DNA of 64,000 nt from NCBI RefSeq assembly GCF_943734655.1, contig NC_071353.1, forward strand, positions 82,424,604 to 82,488,603, in the 5' to 3' direction. The stretch comes from Sabethes cyaneus. Its lineage: Eukaryota > Arthropoda > Insecta > Diptera > Culicidae. Shown here piece by piece: positions 23,580 through 35,963 of this stretch. Numbering within the stretch: the first letter of the stretch is position 1; each line of letters opens with the position of its first letter. The notes under the pieces were generated by a model, which saw only the letters and a program-made list of their open reading frames with translations, was not told the origin of the DNA and did no database searches. Made by a program: the position numbers and the translations under genes.

Positions 23580-24690
23580 AGCATGTTTCGTTTGTTTAAT
23601 AGTAGTAGTTTGTTTTTTGTTTGATTAAAGTTATTTGTTAACTACTTGCCAATTCATGGTTTTTTATTGAGTAGTTATTTAGGCATTCCGAAAAATTTCG
23701 GCCTTTCGTGATTCGGCCATTCGTGATTCGGCCTTACGCGACTCGGCCTTTCGTGATTCGGCCATTCGTGATTCGGCCTTTCGTGATTCGGCCTTTCGTG
23801 ATTCGGCCTTCTGTGACTGTTATTGAAATTCGGCCATTTGGATTTCGGCCATTCGTGATGCGGCCATTTGTGTTTCGGCCATTCGGTGCCAGCCCTGAAA
23901 TTCGTACAAATGGTTTAAGCACTAAATTGACTAAATTGGCACCTCACAATTGCCAAATGAAGAATATATTTTGCATATGCAGATACACATAGTTTTCAGC
24001 AATTCATTAACAAATCAATTCTAAAAGTACTTACTTACTTTACAAAAGTTAACTTATTGTCAATTTCAATTCGTATTGCATCTCTTAAAAATGTAAAAAA
24101 GCTCACAAAATGACGCTTCTGTGTTAAATTATTTTAGTCCGTGAATTATCAAAGGAATAAAGAGAACAAAAATTAACATTTCAATTTTAAGGAATAATGG
24201 AATCTGGATCAGTAATGAATACTAACGCAGTTTGCGGATTACAGTTATCGAGACTGGGCAATGCAACTATTTCGGCTAATTCTTATCAATCAATTTAGGA
24301 AGCAAATAAAAATTGCATGACTGTTGGTTGATAGCTAATACGTATCATAATACTGAATTGAATTTTAAATTTTCAAGGAATTTCAAACGAATCTTTGATT
24401 GTGATGAAGGCTCGAGTGTCCAAAAACTGTTGGCTAACTCAAGAACCAGCATATTGTAGAGCAGATAATAATGGGACGAATATACTAAAGCAAATAAAAA
24501 GTGTTGGAGAGCATAAGTAGTACAATAATATATTTCAGCATCAATTAAAATATAGTTGGTAGTGTTCCGTTCTCAGGATGGTTATAATTAGCCATAACTC
24601 TAAATTCTAATTCTACCAACAGAACCGTTGGCTATTGGAAATTCACAAACCAACTTTTACACCGACATATTTCCAACGTGTAGCAAATAG

Positions 24691-25021
24691 GAGAACTATA
24701 AAATTAACAGGTAGTCAAATCCCAGTAAAGTGATCAAAATCCGTTCCAGATCACTAGGTATCTTCTCCTAGAAGTATTTCAAGCTGTTTGAGACAATCTG
24801 TGGTGGTCACCAGCTTTCCAATGTGAAAAAAATTGAAAAGTAAAAAATATCTGCTGAAATCTGACGCCGATGGTAATTTCCACTATTAGTAAATAAACTA
24901 TTTTGGCGAAACAAATTAAATTTCGACTACTGGTATTATTTAGTGTTGCTTGCTTATCACTATCCTGCGGATCTGTCGAAAATTCCAAATATTTTTATCA
25001 ACGGTTTGTTTATAATAAACA
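24691..25021. other. Unrecognised AT-rich stretch
   Basis: No coding or repeat structure recognised. Confidence 0.4.
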
Positions 25022-25606
25022 CTTGAAACAATTCGTGTTTTGGGGGTAAAATGAACACTTCACTATGGAGGCAAAATGAACAGTGTGTATAATAATGTTT
25101 TATTTTCCATTTATCAGCAGCCACGACCTAATTACAATTTAAGCAATAAAAATGATCGAGTGTCTCGAAAAATGACGGAAAATGACCGATGAAGCGAGTT
25201 GAAAGTCAAGCATTGTATAGACGTGGCGAAGATACATTATGTTAACTTTGTGGAGTCCCATTTTAATTCCTACAGCCCTGTTGAATATTTATGATAATGA
25301 TATGTAAATCTAAAAAATGTTTAATTTATCCAAGCTGCACGTTAACTTTAGTTTTCTATGACATGTTCATTTTGCCATCACTGCATGTTCATTTTACCAA
25401 CACGAAAAAAATCAGGCTCGAATGTGACGCTTTCGAAAATAAGGAATTTTTCATGACAAATCGCTCTTTTTCAAACATCTTTATATATTGCTACGTGGAA
25501 TATGAATTCAGCTTTCAATTCATGTACTGCGCTCAGCATTTGGTTGGTTCCAGGGGCAGCAAATGGCGAAATAGCTAAGGGTGTTAATTTTACCCACAGT
25601 TCCCCT
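25022..25606. mobile_element. J-family element, degraded copy J2
   Basis: Right end ACCCACAGTTCCCC plus TA (ending about 25606) matches element J1. The left side has GGGGGTAAAATGAACA, and the same GTAAAATGAACA motif recurs inverted inside. The left border is uncertain. Confidence 0.5.
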
Positions 25607-25768
25607 AATAAATGTTGAGATTTTGTCAAATTACCAGATTGTCAGATACGGTTTTAGATATATACCCTCTCTGAAAATCCGGTGTTTAATCGACTACATC
25701 AAACGCTGGACTCTTTAAAAAACTACAAAACTCTGTATTTTTTGAAATTTTTTTATTTTTATTTTTTT

Positions 25769-27824
25769 ACCTTTGTTATACTATATAACAAAGGTTTAGA
25801 AATTGGTCGAAAAACACGAAATTGATCCGAGGCCCGTAGGGCCGAATCACATATACCAATCGATAGAGCTCGACGAACTGAGCAATGTCTGTGTGTGTGT
25901 GTGTATGTGTGTATGTGTGTATGTGTGTGTGTGCAGCTCATTTTCTATCGCCTGTTACTCGAAGATGGCTGAACCGATTTGATCGCTTTTACTTTTGTTT
26001 GAAAGGTATTATTGTCTAGTATATCACTATTGAATTACTTTGCGGTCCGACGTTTCGTTTAAAAGTTATAAGCAAAAATGTGAAAACTACGTGACACGCG
26101 TTTCTCCTGAACTACACACCCAATTTTAACGATCTTAGTACCAAACGAATGCTCTTGCTGTTACTAAACTTTCTACCAAGTTTTATTGAAAACGGACAAG
26201 TAGTTTAAAAGTTAGCCTTAAAAAACCATTTTTGATAAGGTTCAAATGATCGCCTGTTTCTCAGAAATGGCCAAACCGATTTGTGCGCTATTAGTTTTAT
26301 TTGGCAGGTAATATAACCGGATAGATCACTATTGAATGGTGTTTGGATTGGACGTTTAGTTTGAAAGTTATAAGCAATCGTATACACCACACCAAAATTA
26401 ACAATAATTTATAATGATTTTAACCAAGATAATTTACCTAATTTCAATTATTTTAATATCAAACGAGAGGTTTTGACACCTCGAATATATATGCAAAATT
26501 TCATAAGAATTGGTTTTACCGGTCAAAAGATATTAATCCTCGAAAGCTCGCGCCAACTTTTGCAACACAGTTACTCGCGCGCACAATAGCCCAAAACCAA
26601 AAAAACGTGCGCACTAGAGTTTTGACTGGGAAAACTTGGTTTTAAGTTTATCGAACCTTTGAAAGAGTTTCTTGAAATTGAATGCTCTATCATTTGGTAG
26701 AACTTAAATTTTGATTAATCCCCCTAAAAGTGAAATAAAGAAAATATTTTTCTTCAGTTTCAATATAACACATTGATGTGTTCTGTAAAGTTTTAGAGCA
26801 TATTATTACAAGAAATTTTGCTGAAGACTGTAACCTTCTATCTCTTCAGCGGAGACAGAGAAATCTTATTTATTGTTTCTGAATTTGTAAAATCAGTTTT
26901 TCTAGTTTAGCTCTTTTTGTAATTGTTGTATGACTTTTTCATGTTTTACAAAGTTATGCAAATAGTAAAAATACACAACTTTGCTGAAAATAGTATACCT
27001 CTATGTTTGCTGTTTAGGAACTGTAGAACTTTGATTATAAAAATACCCTGATATTAACCCCGAATTACTCGACTACCAACTGACGGATACATTTTAAACA
27101 TTTTACATTTGCTGATAGTTTTGCTACATACAGACGGCATTTTTCCATGTGAAGTAACGTGAAAAAATTCCAGTTGGGGCCAATAGCGATACACCTCACA
27201 TGCTGCTTGCTTCGTTTCTGTGCTGTCGGTTTATGCTGATCTATTTTCCTAACAAATTTAAAGTATTATTGCATTGAATAATTCAGACATTTTGCTCATA
27301 ACAAGTTTATTGAAGAATATACGTTAGTTAAACAACGATTGGTAAATATGTCATTCAAAAACCTACACATGTTGTTCAGAATACAACAGCGTGAGTAACC
27401 GAAGGTTAATAAAAATTGATGATTTTTTTTCAAGAAAACTTTATTGATGTGAATCGAATAGAATGACATTACAGGAAATTATGCATAGTTCAAAAACCTA
27501 TAAACTAGACCTTTACTACGCAATGTATATGTTAAAAAATAATATTTCTTCTTACAACTTACTTTTACTTGCACTTACTCACATTAGTAACAACTTACTC
27601 AGCAATTTCATGAGAAAAAGAACTATCAAAATTTGTAAGTGCTTCTATTTTGTTCAAATTTTGTAAACATATTCAATTTCCAAAATTTTTATGTAAACCA
27701 ACGCACAATGCAACGTTAACTAATAGATGAATTATGTTCCGTAGACGTGTCGATTTCTATCTCAAATAGCAAGTAAGACCGTATAACAAAGGTTCCTTTC
27801 ACCACTAGGTGGATTAAATCAGGT
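25769..27824 (+). mobile_element. Family A microsatellite element, full-length copy A2
   Basis: Starts ACCTTTGTTATAC in a T-run, forming a 5' palindrome to 25794. A short (TG)n with TATG interruptions follows (25886-25932), then about 1.8 kb of non-coding sequence. The 3' side has GTATAACAAAGG (27781-27792, inverted copy of the 5' end), the hairpin CACC-ACTA-GGTG (27800-27811) and GGATTAAATCAGG before a T-run. This is the reference copy for the family. Confidence 0.85.
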
Positions 27825-27827
27825 TTT

Positions 27828-27905
27828 TTTTTCATCAATTGTAGAACCACCGTTTCCCAAAAATATTAATATATGTCTGCCCGCATTTCAAGGTCAAGAC
27901 TAAAA
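27828..27905 (+). mobile_element. 3' end of SINE family I
   Basis: CATCAATTGTAGAACCACCG through GCATTTCAAGGTCAAGACT matches the tail of the SINE copy at 31795-32090. No tRNA part is left. Confidence 0.6.
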
Positions 27906-28020
27906 AACGAGGTTTGGTCTATACAAAACTCTTCTTACATCTTTAGTAAACTCTTTTTTCTGAAAACCAGCAGCTCTCTTTTCATCTGAAATTTGCAATC
28001 TGAAAGACTGAAATATTCAG

Positions 28021-28059
28021 TCCAATTTGTGGTAGTACGAAGTTTGCCGGGTCCTCTAG
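28021..28059 (+). mobile_element. 3' terminus of a Helitron-like element
   Basis: CAATTTGTGGTAGTACGAAG and GCCGGGTCCTCTAG match the 3' end of D2 at 29420-29457. CTAG directly abuts the TC start of D2, giving a tail-to-head junction. How far it extends to the left is unknown. Confidence 0.6.
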
Positions 28060-29457
28060 TCTTATATATAAAAGAGAAGCGAAAAAGTTCGACCGCGCAT
28101 CACTTGAGAACGGAGCGTCCGATTTAAGTCGTCTTTTTTTTATTTTGTTCGTATTCATCACCGCTATGTCTTTACGGCGAGAAAAATTGAAAAATTTACT
28201 GTAGAGATTGGAAAACTCGAGAAATTGGCTTTTCATATAAACCCGCCACGCATTGCATGCGCCGTATCAGTGGTTACTACGATGATAAAATGTTCGATTT
28301 TTAACAGCGCCGTTGCCGCGGTAAACAAACACGTGTTACCTTCATTGAAATTACCACATGTAACATGCCATTTTTATGGTTTTTAAAGATCTGAAAATAA
28401 TCAACATTATGGAATATGTTGTAGGTATAACTTATAGATAAACCTAAATTCAAGCCTAAAGCGTCAGTAATGAAATTCATAGTAACGGTTTAAGCACCAA
28501 ATTGACTAGATTGATGCACATGAAGAATACATTTTGCATATGTATATAAACAGAATTTCCAGCTAACCAGCAATATATCAATTGTAAACGTACTTATACA
28601 TAAATGAAAACTTTACACATGTTAATAACTTATTGCCAATTTCATATTGCATCCCTTAAAAGAGTAAAACAGCCCACAAAATTATGCTTTTGTTTTAAAT
28701 AATTTTAGTGCGTGAATTACCAAAGGAATAAAGAGAACAAAAATTGATTTAAAGAAAATGTTAGCATAATAACATATTTGAGGGGGCGATTAGAGATAAA
28801 ATTAACATAATCCATTAACATAATCCATAAACATTTAATCCATTTTGTGGATCAGTACTTAAAACTAACGGAGTTTGCAAATTACAGTTATCGAGATTCG
28901 GCAATGCAATTATTTAGGCTAATTCTAATCAACAATTTATGAATCGAATAAGAATAAAAATCGCATGGCTATTGACCTGGAATACCTATCAGAATATTGA
29001 ATAGAATTTCAATTTTCGAGGAATTCCAAACAAACCTTTAATTGCAATGAAGGGGATATGCTCGAGTGTCAAAAAATTGTTGACATACAAAATAGCAAGA
29101 TGATAATATGACGAATGTACTAAAGCAAATAAAAAGTGTTTGAGATCATTAAATAGAACAATGATATATTGCAGGATCAATTAAAATATAGTTGGTGATG
29201 AGTGATCCTGTTCTTAGAAAGGTTATAATTAGACGATCAACTGCAGCAGACGAAATTAGGAGCTGTTTAAACCATCGAATTCACTTTTACAAAAATAAGT
29301 TAACAATCAGCAGAGTTTATAAGACAAGGTTCGATCCAAAATCTACTAACATAACCGTAGTGTATTGGGAATTGACAGACCAACTTTTACACAGACATGT
29401 TTCCAATGTGTAGTCGAGTCCAATTTGTGGCAGTACGAAGTTTGCCGGGTCCTCTAG
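28060..29457 (+). mobile_element. Helitron-like element D2, full length, non-autonomous
   Basis: Starts TCTTATATATAAAAG and ends GCCGGGTCCTCTAG followed by T, the TC...CTAG-T boundary of Helitrons. No inverted repeats or target duplication. About 1.4 kb, no Rep/helicase coding. It shares most of its length with D1 at 22242-24690. Confidence 0.65.
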
Positions 29458-31217
29458 TTATTAATATTTTTGGATTCCTCGATATTAATGCCCTCTGATT
29501 ATAACCACTCGAGGAGAAATAACTATCGAACTTATAGTGAATAGCATTAGTAAGGTAGAATCTAAGTAAATCAATTACACTCATTGTATATATGAATTAT
29601 GATACTTGTTTTGTTACAAACTTGAACATTAGATAAAAATGACACTTGAATGGTAGCACTGCTCATGCATTAATGAAGTCCGACATACTGTCTGGCAACC
29701 AAGTATAGAATTCTTTGACGTGTGTACAACATATCCCGTAAGGTCGTGTATCGGTAGAAAAATCGGATAGAACATTCTGTGTGCTACTTTCGCGAATGAC
29801 AGACGTGTGGTTCTTCTTCGAGATTCGGATACGACAGAACTGTCAAATTTTAACTAAGAAGCTAAAAATTTCGCGAAATGGTTCACAGCCTTAGAAACAT
29901 GAGAAAACGTTACTTTTGAGTCTACTAAAGAAGTTTTGAAATCCGCACCAGGAGAACGTTGATTGGACACCTCGGCTCAAAAAATGTAAAGACGGTGAGT
30001 CTCTATTATGGAATAAAAACCCACGTATACGGAATACTTGTGCTTAAGTATAGGCTTGACCCAGATGCTCCCTTCTTTGAGCCGAAATTAACCGGTTGAG
30101 GGTCTTTACCAATCTTTAGTCAAACCGAAATGGAACTTTTGCATCCCGGGCAACCATTTCTTCATGTTTCTTTATTTTTCGATATATCAGTCTGTAAAGA
30201 CACCAATAGAGAAAATCGATGGCGATCGTTACCATTTCTAAAAGAAATTTCTTCAAACTTAATAGAAAATTAAAGTTTACTTTATAAAGATCTTCACCAA
30301 AATATCGCTATCAACCGTCATCTTCGAAAATAAATATCAATTTCTGTCGCCAATTCGTTATTAATCTTTACGTATTTTTTTTTGTTTTTATTTTTGGCTC
30401 GGGCAAGTTCCGAACTGTACAATTTCTAAACTGTACCACTAATCCTCAGATCTACGACTACTCTTGGGGAGCTTAGATTAAAATGGCAATCTCTAAAGGA
30501 CCCATGCATGTATATAACATATTGGCGAATTCGTCTATGTACGAGAGTCGCGAACTAATTTGGCAAAACTGGCAGAAGAAGATGCTTGGGTTCAGTGCTC
30601 AGTTCAAATGATTCGGCCAACATATTGTTAATTTCGGGTTGAACATACATCATATATGCACATGTATACGCATCGATGCCATTCTTCATTATCCTTTATC
30701 AATGTTAAAAGATGCAATGATGTCAAAACAGAAGTAGTTTTAGATATATATCTGCGAAGAGAATTAAAGTTTTTGCGATACTTTCATACTGAACAAAATT
30801 TAGTGTAATATCTTTAAAGATTTTTATCAAATTACTGACAAAGAAAATGTTTTAAATGCGAGTATCGATCTATGAAGAAGTTCAAATATTCGTATCGATA
30901 TTATTGAAAATTAAACGTAAAGATTTATCGTCACAAAGCTTTATTTTTGTATAAAGAACTACAAAGGAATTTCACGAGTGGTTGACCGGGATATTTCATA
31001 AGTTGTTCTCAACCCTGTAAGAATAGAGTTAAAATACATCCAAGCAGATTGTACTGAAAACCATATTCTTTCACAATCATTTAGCCAAAGTGAACTCAGT
31101 ACATTCATACGAAAACTAGAAGGTAATTATTTCGATAAAAATATACTATTTTACAGATATTCATAATCTTAATGCCTTGAGATCCTGTTTGTGATATGTG
31201 AGCGATAAAACTATTTA
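29458..31217. other. Mixed AT-rich sequence with an orphan MITE end
   Basis: 29835-29897 carries one terminus of the MITE family found complete at 31218-31733, and 29505-29535 carries an inner piece of it (GAGGAGAAATAACTATCGAA). The rest, including 29900-31215, holds no recognised gene. Confidence 0.5.
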
Positions 31218-31733
31218 GGCTGTGAACCATTTCGCGAAATTTTTAACTTTTTAATTAAAATTTGATAGTTATTCCATCTTCTGTCGAAAATAACCCTGCT
31301 TTGAAGCATGGTTATTTTTGACAGTTCGATGGTTATTCTGAGAACCATCTCATTGGCCATCTCATTCACAGGTGAGGAAGGGAGCTTCGATGTGTTTCAC
31401 TAATATTTCGTTGGATTTTGTTGCCAACTTATGAATGCTTATCGTGTAACGAATTTGTTTATTCAACCCGGGTTGAAATGAGATGAATTTTATCTATCAA
31501 ATGAACACCAAAAATTCATCCAATTCCACCCCGGACTAAATAAACAAATTTGCTATTACAGAAACATATTATCATCCTCACCTTATGCGTTCTAATGGAG
31601 CAAAACAACTATCAATCTGTAAAATATGAAATGCTTCGCATTCTGAACTGATTTTAACCACTTGAGGAGAAATAACTATCGAACTGCAAATTTTAACTAA
31701 GAAGTTAAAAATTTCGCGAAATGGTTCACAACC
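31218..31733. mobile_element. 516-bp TA-flanked MITE
   Basis: Left end GGCTGTGAACCATTTCGC and right end with GCGAAATGGTTCACAACC form inverted repeats of about 50 bp (TTAACTTTTTAATTAAAATTTG against its diverged complement). TA at 31216-31217 and 31734-31735. Consistent with Tc1/mariner-derived MITEs. No coding. Confidence 0.8.
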
Positions 31734-31794
31734 TAGGTCAGCTGCAAGCAGTTGGTAGGACAATAAAGTTAAAGTTTCAATTACTCAAAATAAT

Positions 31795-32090
31795 GCAGGG
31801 CGGATGTTATGGGTTCGAATTCGGTTATAATATCAGATTAAAACTTGGTTCGACTCATGCACCTTCCAGCATTGGACAAAAGGTAGGAGTCAAAACGACT
31901 ACTTGTTGAACGTAGTTACCAATATCCCCCCCCCCTCCTCATCTTTCCCCTCCTTCACCAAAAAAATTTCATTTCTTTCCCCTACCGTCCCTTCATCAAT
32001 TGTAGAACCATCGTTTCAAAAAAAAATATCAATATATATATGTATGACCGCATTTCAAGGTCAAGACTAAAAACATGAGATTAGGCTACT
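31795..32090 (+). mobile_element. SINE family I, decayed plus-strand copy
   Basis: Contains a box-B-like GGGTTCGAATTCGG and the CTTGGTTCGACTCATGCACC body seen in reverse at 54779-55066. A C/T-rich run and the CATCAATTGTAGAACCA tail follow. Box A is decayed. Confidence 0.6.
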
Positions 32091-33049
32091 CAAAATAATG
32101 TTTTTGACGTTTGGTTCGTTCTGGCAGAATTCCGGCCATATACAGCTGATCGAAGACCGGTCTCTTACGAAAGGCTGAAATCTCGAAAGGCTGAAAACCG
32201 AAAGGCTGAAATTTCAAAAGGTTGGAAACTACGAAAGGCTGAACATTAAAAGACTGAATATCACGCAAGGCATAAGGTAAATCATAACGCTGAAATATAT
32301 ATAATGCTGAAATGAAGCGCATTGTTTTACAGATTTTTTGCCAAATATTACAGCTTTATTAACATAAAGACTATTTCTGAGTCAAATTCTTCTGCCACAG
32401 TTATTATTTGCCATTCATAGTTGGATGGAGTGCACAAAAATATCCAAAAAAATTAACGTTAAGTTTTTGAAACAGTTGAAAAATTTCTTGCTTCCATAGA
32501 AAAGAATTAGCCCCCATAGAAAAATTTGGGTTAAAACTTGAGACATAAGAAAAAAAATAAGTTTAGTTAATTATTTTAAATGAAAACTGTCGAAAAACTG
32601 TTAAAAATATAGCGGGGGCTATAGCCAGCCCCACTCCTCTCTCTCCCGGTAATAAGCCGTCAATGCCTGCAGTAATGCTTGTAATCAGTATGCAGTATGG
32701 TTGCTGTTTCTACCAAATTTCAACAATCTAACCGAAAATATTCGCCTCCTTCGGCCTGTTCAATAACCCAGTACATATTTTCACTGCCACTCGTTCGGAA
32801 TTAAAATTAAAGTACTCTGCAGACGGAGCGATAAACGAGAATCGACATGCCTGTCTATAGGAAATTCGTGTCCGTCACCATACAGCTTCGTATGCGCGAA
32901 TATTTCCCGACATTCGAAAGCGTTTGAAAGCGACATTCTCCTTTGCTAGGAAATAGGAATTCCATGCATTTTTTTCTTCTTCAAGAAACTTATTTAACTG
33001 TAAGCAATATAAGTGGTGCTCTACGCGGCAATATTGCATAGTCAAGTCA

Positions 33050-33165
33050 CTTTTACGCAAAGGGTGCGTTCTGCGAAAATTCCGAATTTCGCGTAAAAAG
33101 ATGCGTAAATTCCGAAATCCGCGTGAAAAATCGCGCAAATCCTGAAATTCACTTAAAAACCCCAT
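33050..33165. repeat. Short degenerate tandem repeat
   Basis: GCGTAAATTCCGAAATCCGC-like units of about 25-30 bp recur three to four times. Confidence 0.55.
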
Positions 33166-33469
33166 AAACCGTTAAATATATATTAACAATAAGATTATAA
33201 TATTGCAATTCGTTACGAGTATAGAATATCCGCCAAGGTAGAATACTTGACTTTCTTGAGTCCCTTAATACTTATACGTTCAAACGTTTAAGAAAAAATC
33301 GTTCTCGGATTATATAACTTGAGCTATTGCAATACAGTGTTCTAAGCCTCGCTTTTTCGTGCAAAATTTCTTTGAAAATATTTATTGAACAACAGCGTGC
33401 CAAAAATCAGTTAAGCAGTGGCAAAGCAGTAATTTGTGATTTATAGATCGCGGCCTTCTGCCCGCTGTA

Positions 33470-33700
33470 GTGTTCGTTATATGCTGTCCTTACTCGCTGC
33501 CGCTCGTTCGGGGATAAGGGATAACCCCTTTTAGTCAGTAAACCTAGGAAAATGCTTGCACCTAAATAGAGGTGGTTTCTGCGGGGGGCTGCCGGCGCTT
33601 CCGACGGCAGGTCGCCGGCGAACACTCGCGGCCTGTGGCCGTCTCGCCCTGAAACATCTAGGAAACTTTTACTACTGAAACCGTAAATAGGTCTCGCAAT
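33470..33700. repeat. GC-rich block F, copy 2
   Basis: CTTACTCGCTGCCGCTCG, CCTAGGAAAATGCTTGC, CACTCGCGGCC and CATCTAGGAAAC are shared with copy 1 at 22911-23160. It lies inside foldback element G, as copy 1 lies inside E. Confidence 0.75.
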
Positions 33701-34365
33701 CTGTAATTAGCGTAACTCATTTGCGCTTAAGGAAATAAAAGAAGTCTTAATCATCTATACTCTACTGTTTGTACTACATAAAAAAAATAAAAATAAGGTG
33801 CAGTGCATGTATATCTTGATTTTCTGAAACTAAGGTGCAGAATTTTACGAAATGTTTCATTTCATTATCTTACTGAAACGCACGAAAATAACTTTTGATT
33901 ATTTTGATGACAGCTCACTGAGCTCACTCAGCTGAATAATGAACTTATTCAGTAAAGAGGGTTAAATTATTCTTATCAATATTATTCGAGGTACAGCTTC
34001 GGCAAAAACAGTGAGTTCGGGGAAAAATTCGATGAAGTAGTATACCTGGGAATGACTTTATTAGGGTAATTTATTCGGGAAAATCGTTTTCGTGAAAAAA
34101 GTTTTTAAGGAAAAGTGATATGACCAGAAAACTGACGTCGAACCACGGTGAATGACCGCTTTCACAGAAAAGTATGGCTTAAAACACGTTTTAAATTTAT
34201 ACCATTTCATTTAAACTATCTGTGATTTGGGAGTGCATAAAATAACATCGATTGAGGCAAGAACACATCAGATGCTAAGGAGATCGCAATAAAATTATTA
34301 AATTAAATGAATCGAAAATAAAGAATGTATTTTACGGAAAACTGCAAAAATAGTAAACCTACAAT

Positions 34366-34557
34366 TACAATTGAATCATTTGTTTGAGAAACCCCACATG
34401 TGGTTTTGACATTAATGTAGGAAAATAACAACCTTTTTGCACTATTCGAGAGAAGAAGATGTAGGAATCCCCGAGAATTCAAAACTGTCAAAAACTCATG
34501 AAAATTGACTCATAACAAATGGCGTTTTGTGGTTTCTCAAACAAACGATTCAATTGT
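34366..34557. repeat. Inverted repeat, 26-nt arms
   Basis: CAATTGAATCATTTGTTTGA plus GAAACC (from 34369) is repeated inverted with one mismatch, ending near 34557. Possibly the end pair of a small MITE within G. Confidence 0.55.
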
Positions 34558-35370
34558 TTTCAATGATTTTGCTGAACTTTAAACAATCATATTTTGCTCT
34601 ATCGAATAATTTCATTGCCGGGAAAAAATCGATTTTTTATTACCAGAAATTTTTTTTTCTCAAAGTCCTTATAAAGTTAAAAAAAACTTTTCTAATGCAC
34701 AATATTGGCACGATTGCTTAGAAAATAACTTATAATAGTATGCACATGGCGGTTAAAATACCTACTGATATATTGCAATCAAGCACACTCAATATTTTCT
34801 GCACATGATTAAGAACATAGTTTCATATGATCTTCATGTGCCTCATATAATCAAAATCCGCTCAGAAGTACACATGTAAATTATTCGCATTTGAATATTA
34901 TGTGCAAATTTTGTGCGTATAAAAAGATATGTGTGGCACATAAACATCTTTTATTGGGATCATTGTAAAAATTTAGTGAAACACATTGAAACGAGATGAA
35001 AAGCATGCAAAGCCTTCTCAGTGCTCAGAGTTTAAACGACACGCTTTGCCCGTTGGACCCTATAAAATTATTTTTCATTATTTTTCATAATCATAATGAA
35101 AAATATATCAAAAATTAATTAAGTTTTCTTCGATTTATGTTAAAATTGAGAAAAATTCTGAAATTTCTGCCTTTAGCATTACGTACACATTGTTTATTCT
35201 AAGTTTCAGCCATTCGTTATTCAGCCTTTCGAACATTCAGCCTTATGGGATTTCAGCCTTTTGTCTATTCAGCCTTATGTAGGCGTTATATAGTTTTCAG
35301 CCTTTCGTGTTTCAGCCTTATGATTTTCAGCCTTATGTTGCTAACCCGTTTAAGCCCAAAGCTTTGCTTT

Positions 35371-35450
35371 TTAGATAGAAAAAAGATAGATAGATTGATA
35401 GATATATAGATAGGTAGATACATATAGAAGATAGACAGAAGGAGACAGAC
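35371..35450. repeat. Imperfect (GATA)n tract
   Basis: GATAGATAGATT- and GATAGGTAGATA-type units just outside the right end of foldback element G. Confidence 0.8.
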
Positions 35451-35963
35451 TAGGGAAGGTTTTTTACTCTCTTTTTTCCTTTTTGCTGGTAGTTGAAAAA
35501 CGTCGCAGTAAAGTGTGTCATGTGTCATGTGTCATGTTGTTAAATAAATACGATGGTTTAAATTTGTAGGATACAGCAAAATTATTTTAAACAGTGAAAA
35601 CAAGTGTAGTTACATGTGTAAATCAGTGCAAGTTTTGGAGTGAAAAGTGGAGGATGTGGATGTTTGGAGTTTGATATTGATATTTCCCCAAAATATTTCA
35701 GCGAAGTCCCCAGCTTATCCACCTTTTCGCATGCTTAATTGCGGCTAGTGGGTACGGTACGGTACTACTTCGGACAATATATGCATGCTTTCGGCAACTC
35801 TGCTCACGTCAAGTTGACATTTCCACCCTTGATTGCCGTTGTAAAACTGTCAAATGTACTTGAGCAGAGTTGCTAAAGCAGAGTTACCCCCATTAAAAGC
35901 GCGCAAAAAGGTGGATATCAGAATTTATCATTGTGTGTGCAGGGTGAATTTCTCCATACTAAC
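35451..35963. other. Start of the intron downstream of the warts exon
   Basis: The minus-strand 5' splice site G|GTTAGT is at 35964/35963. The rest of this stretch has no recognised feature apart from a short GGTACGGTACGGTAC run near 35753. Confidence 0.5.

Larger units (their letters stand above)
22689..23895 (+). mobile_element. Foldback Mutator-like element E with 9-bp TSD
   Basis: TGAAATTCG flanks it at 22680-22688 and 23896-23904. The related D2 copy has the uninterrupted site near 28470. Each terminus is an array of the unit CGAATGGCCGAAACA or CGAATGGCCGAATCA: about 22709-22880 on the left, about 23690-23885 inverted on the right. The interior holds a GC-rich block and a transposase-like ORF. 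A 9-bp duplication and a MULE-type C-terminus agree with Mutator superfamily. Confidence 0.8.
22242..24690 (+). mobile_element. Helitron-like element D1, interrupted
   Basis: Begins TCTTATATATAAAAATGG and aligns by eye with 28060-29457 over its whole length except for a 1.2-kb insertion at 22689-23895. The alignment is lost at about 24690, before the 3' end. No Rep/helicase coding was seen, so it is non-autonomous. Confidence 0.6.
32144..35347. mobile_element. Second foldback element G with minisatellite inverted termini
   Basis: An array of CGAAAGGCTGAAA-type units at about 32167-32290 is matched by an inverted array (TTTCAGCCTTTCG units) at about 35208-35335. The right tip, read inward, is GGGTTAGCAACATAAGGCTG; element E has GGGCTGGCACCGAATGGCCG at the same place, so the two are related. 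The interior includes GC block F (copy 2) but no recognised transposase. No target duplication found. The region is probably eroded and contains other insertions. Confidence 0.6.
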
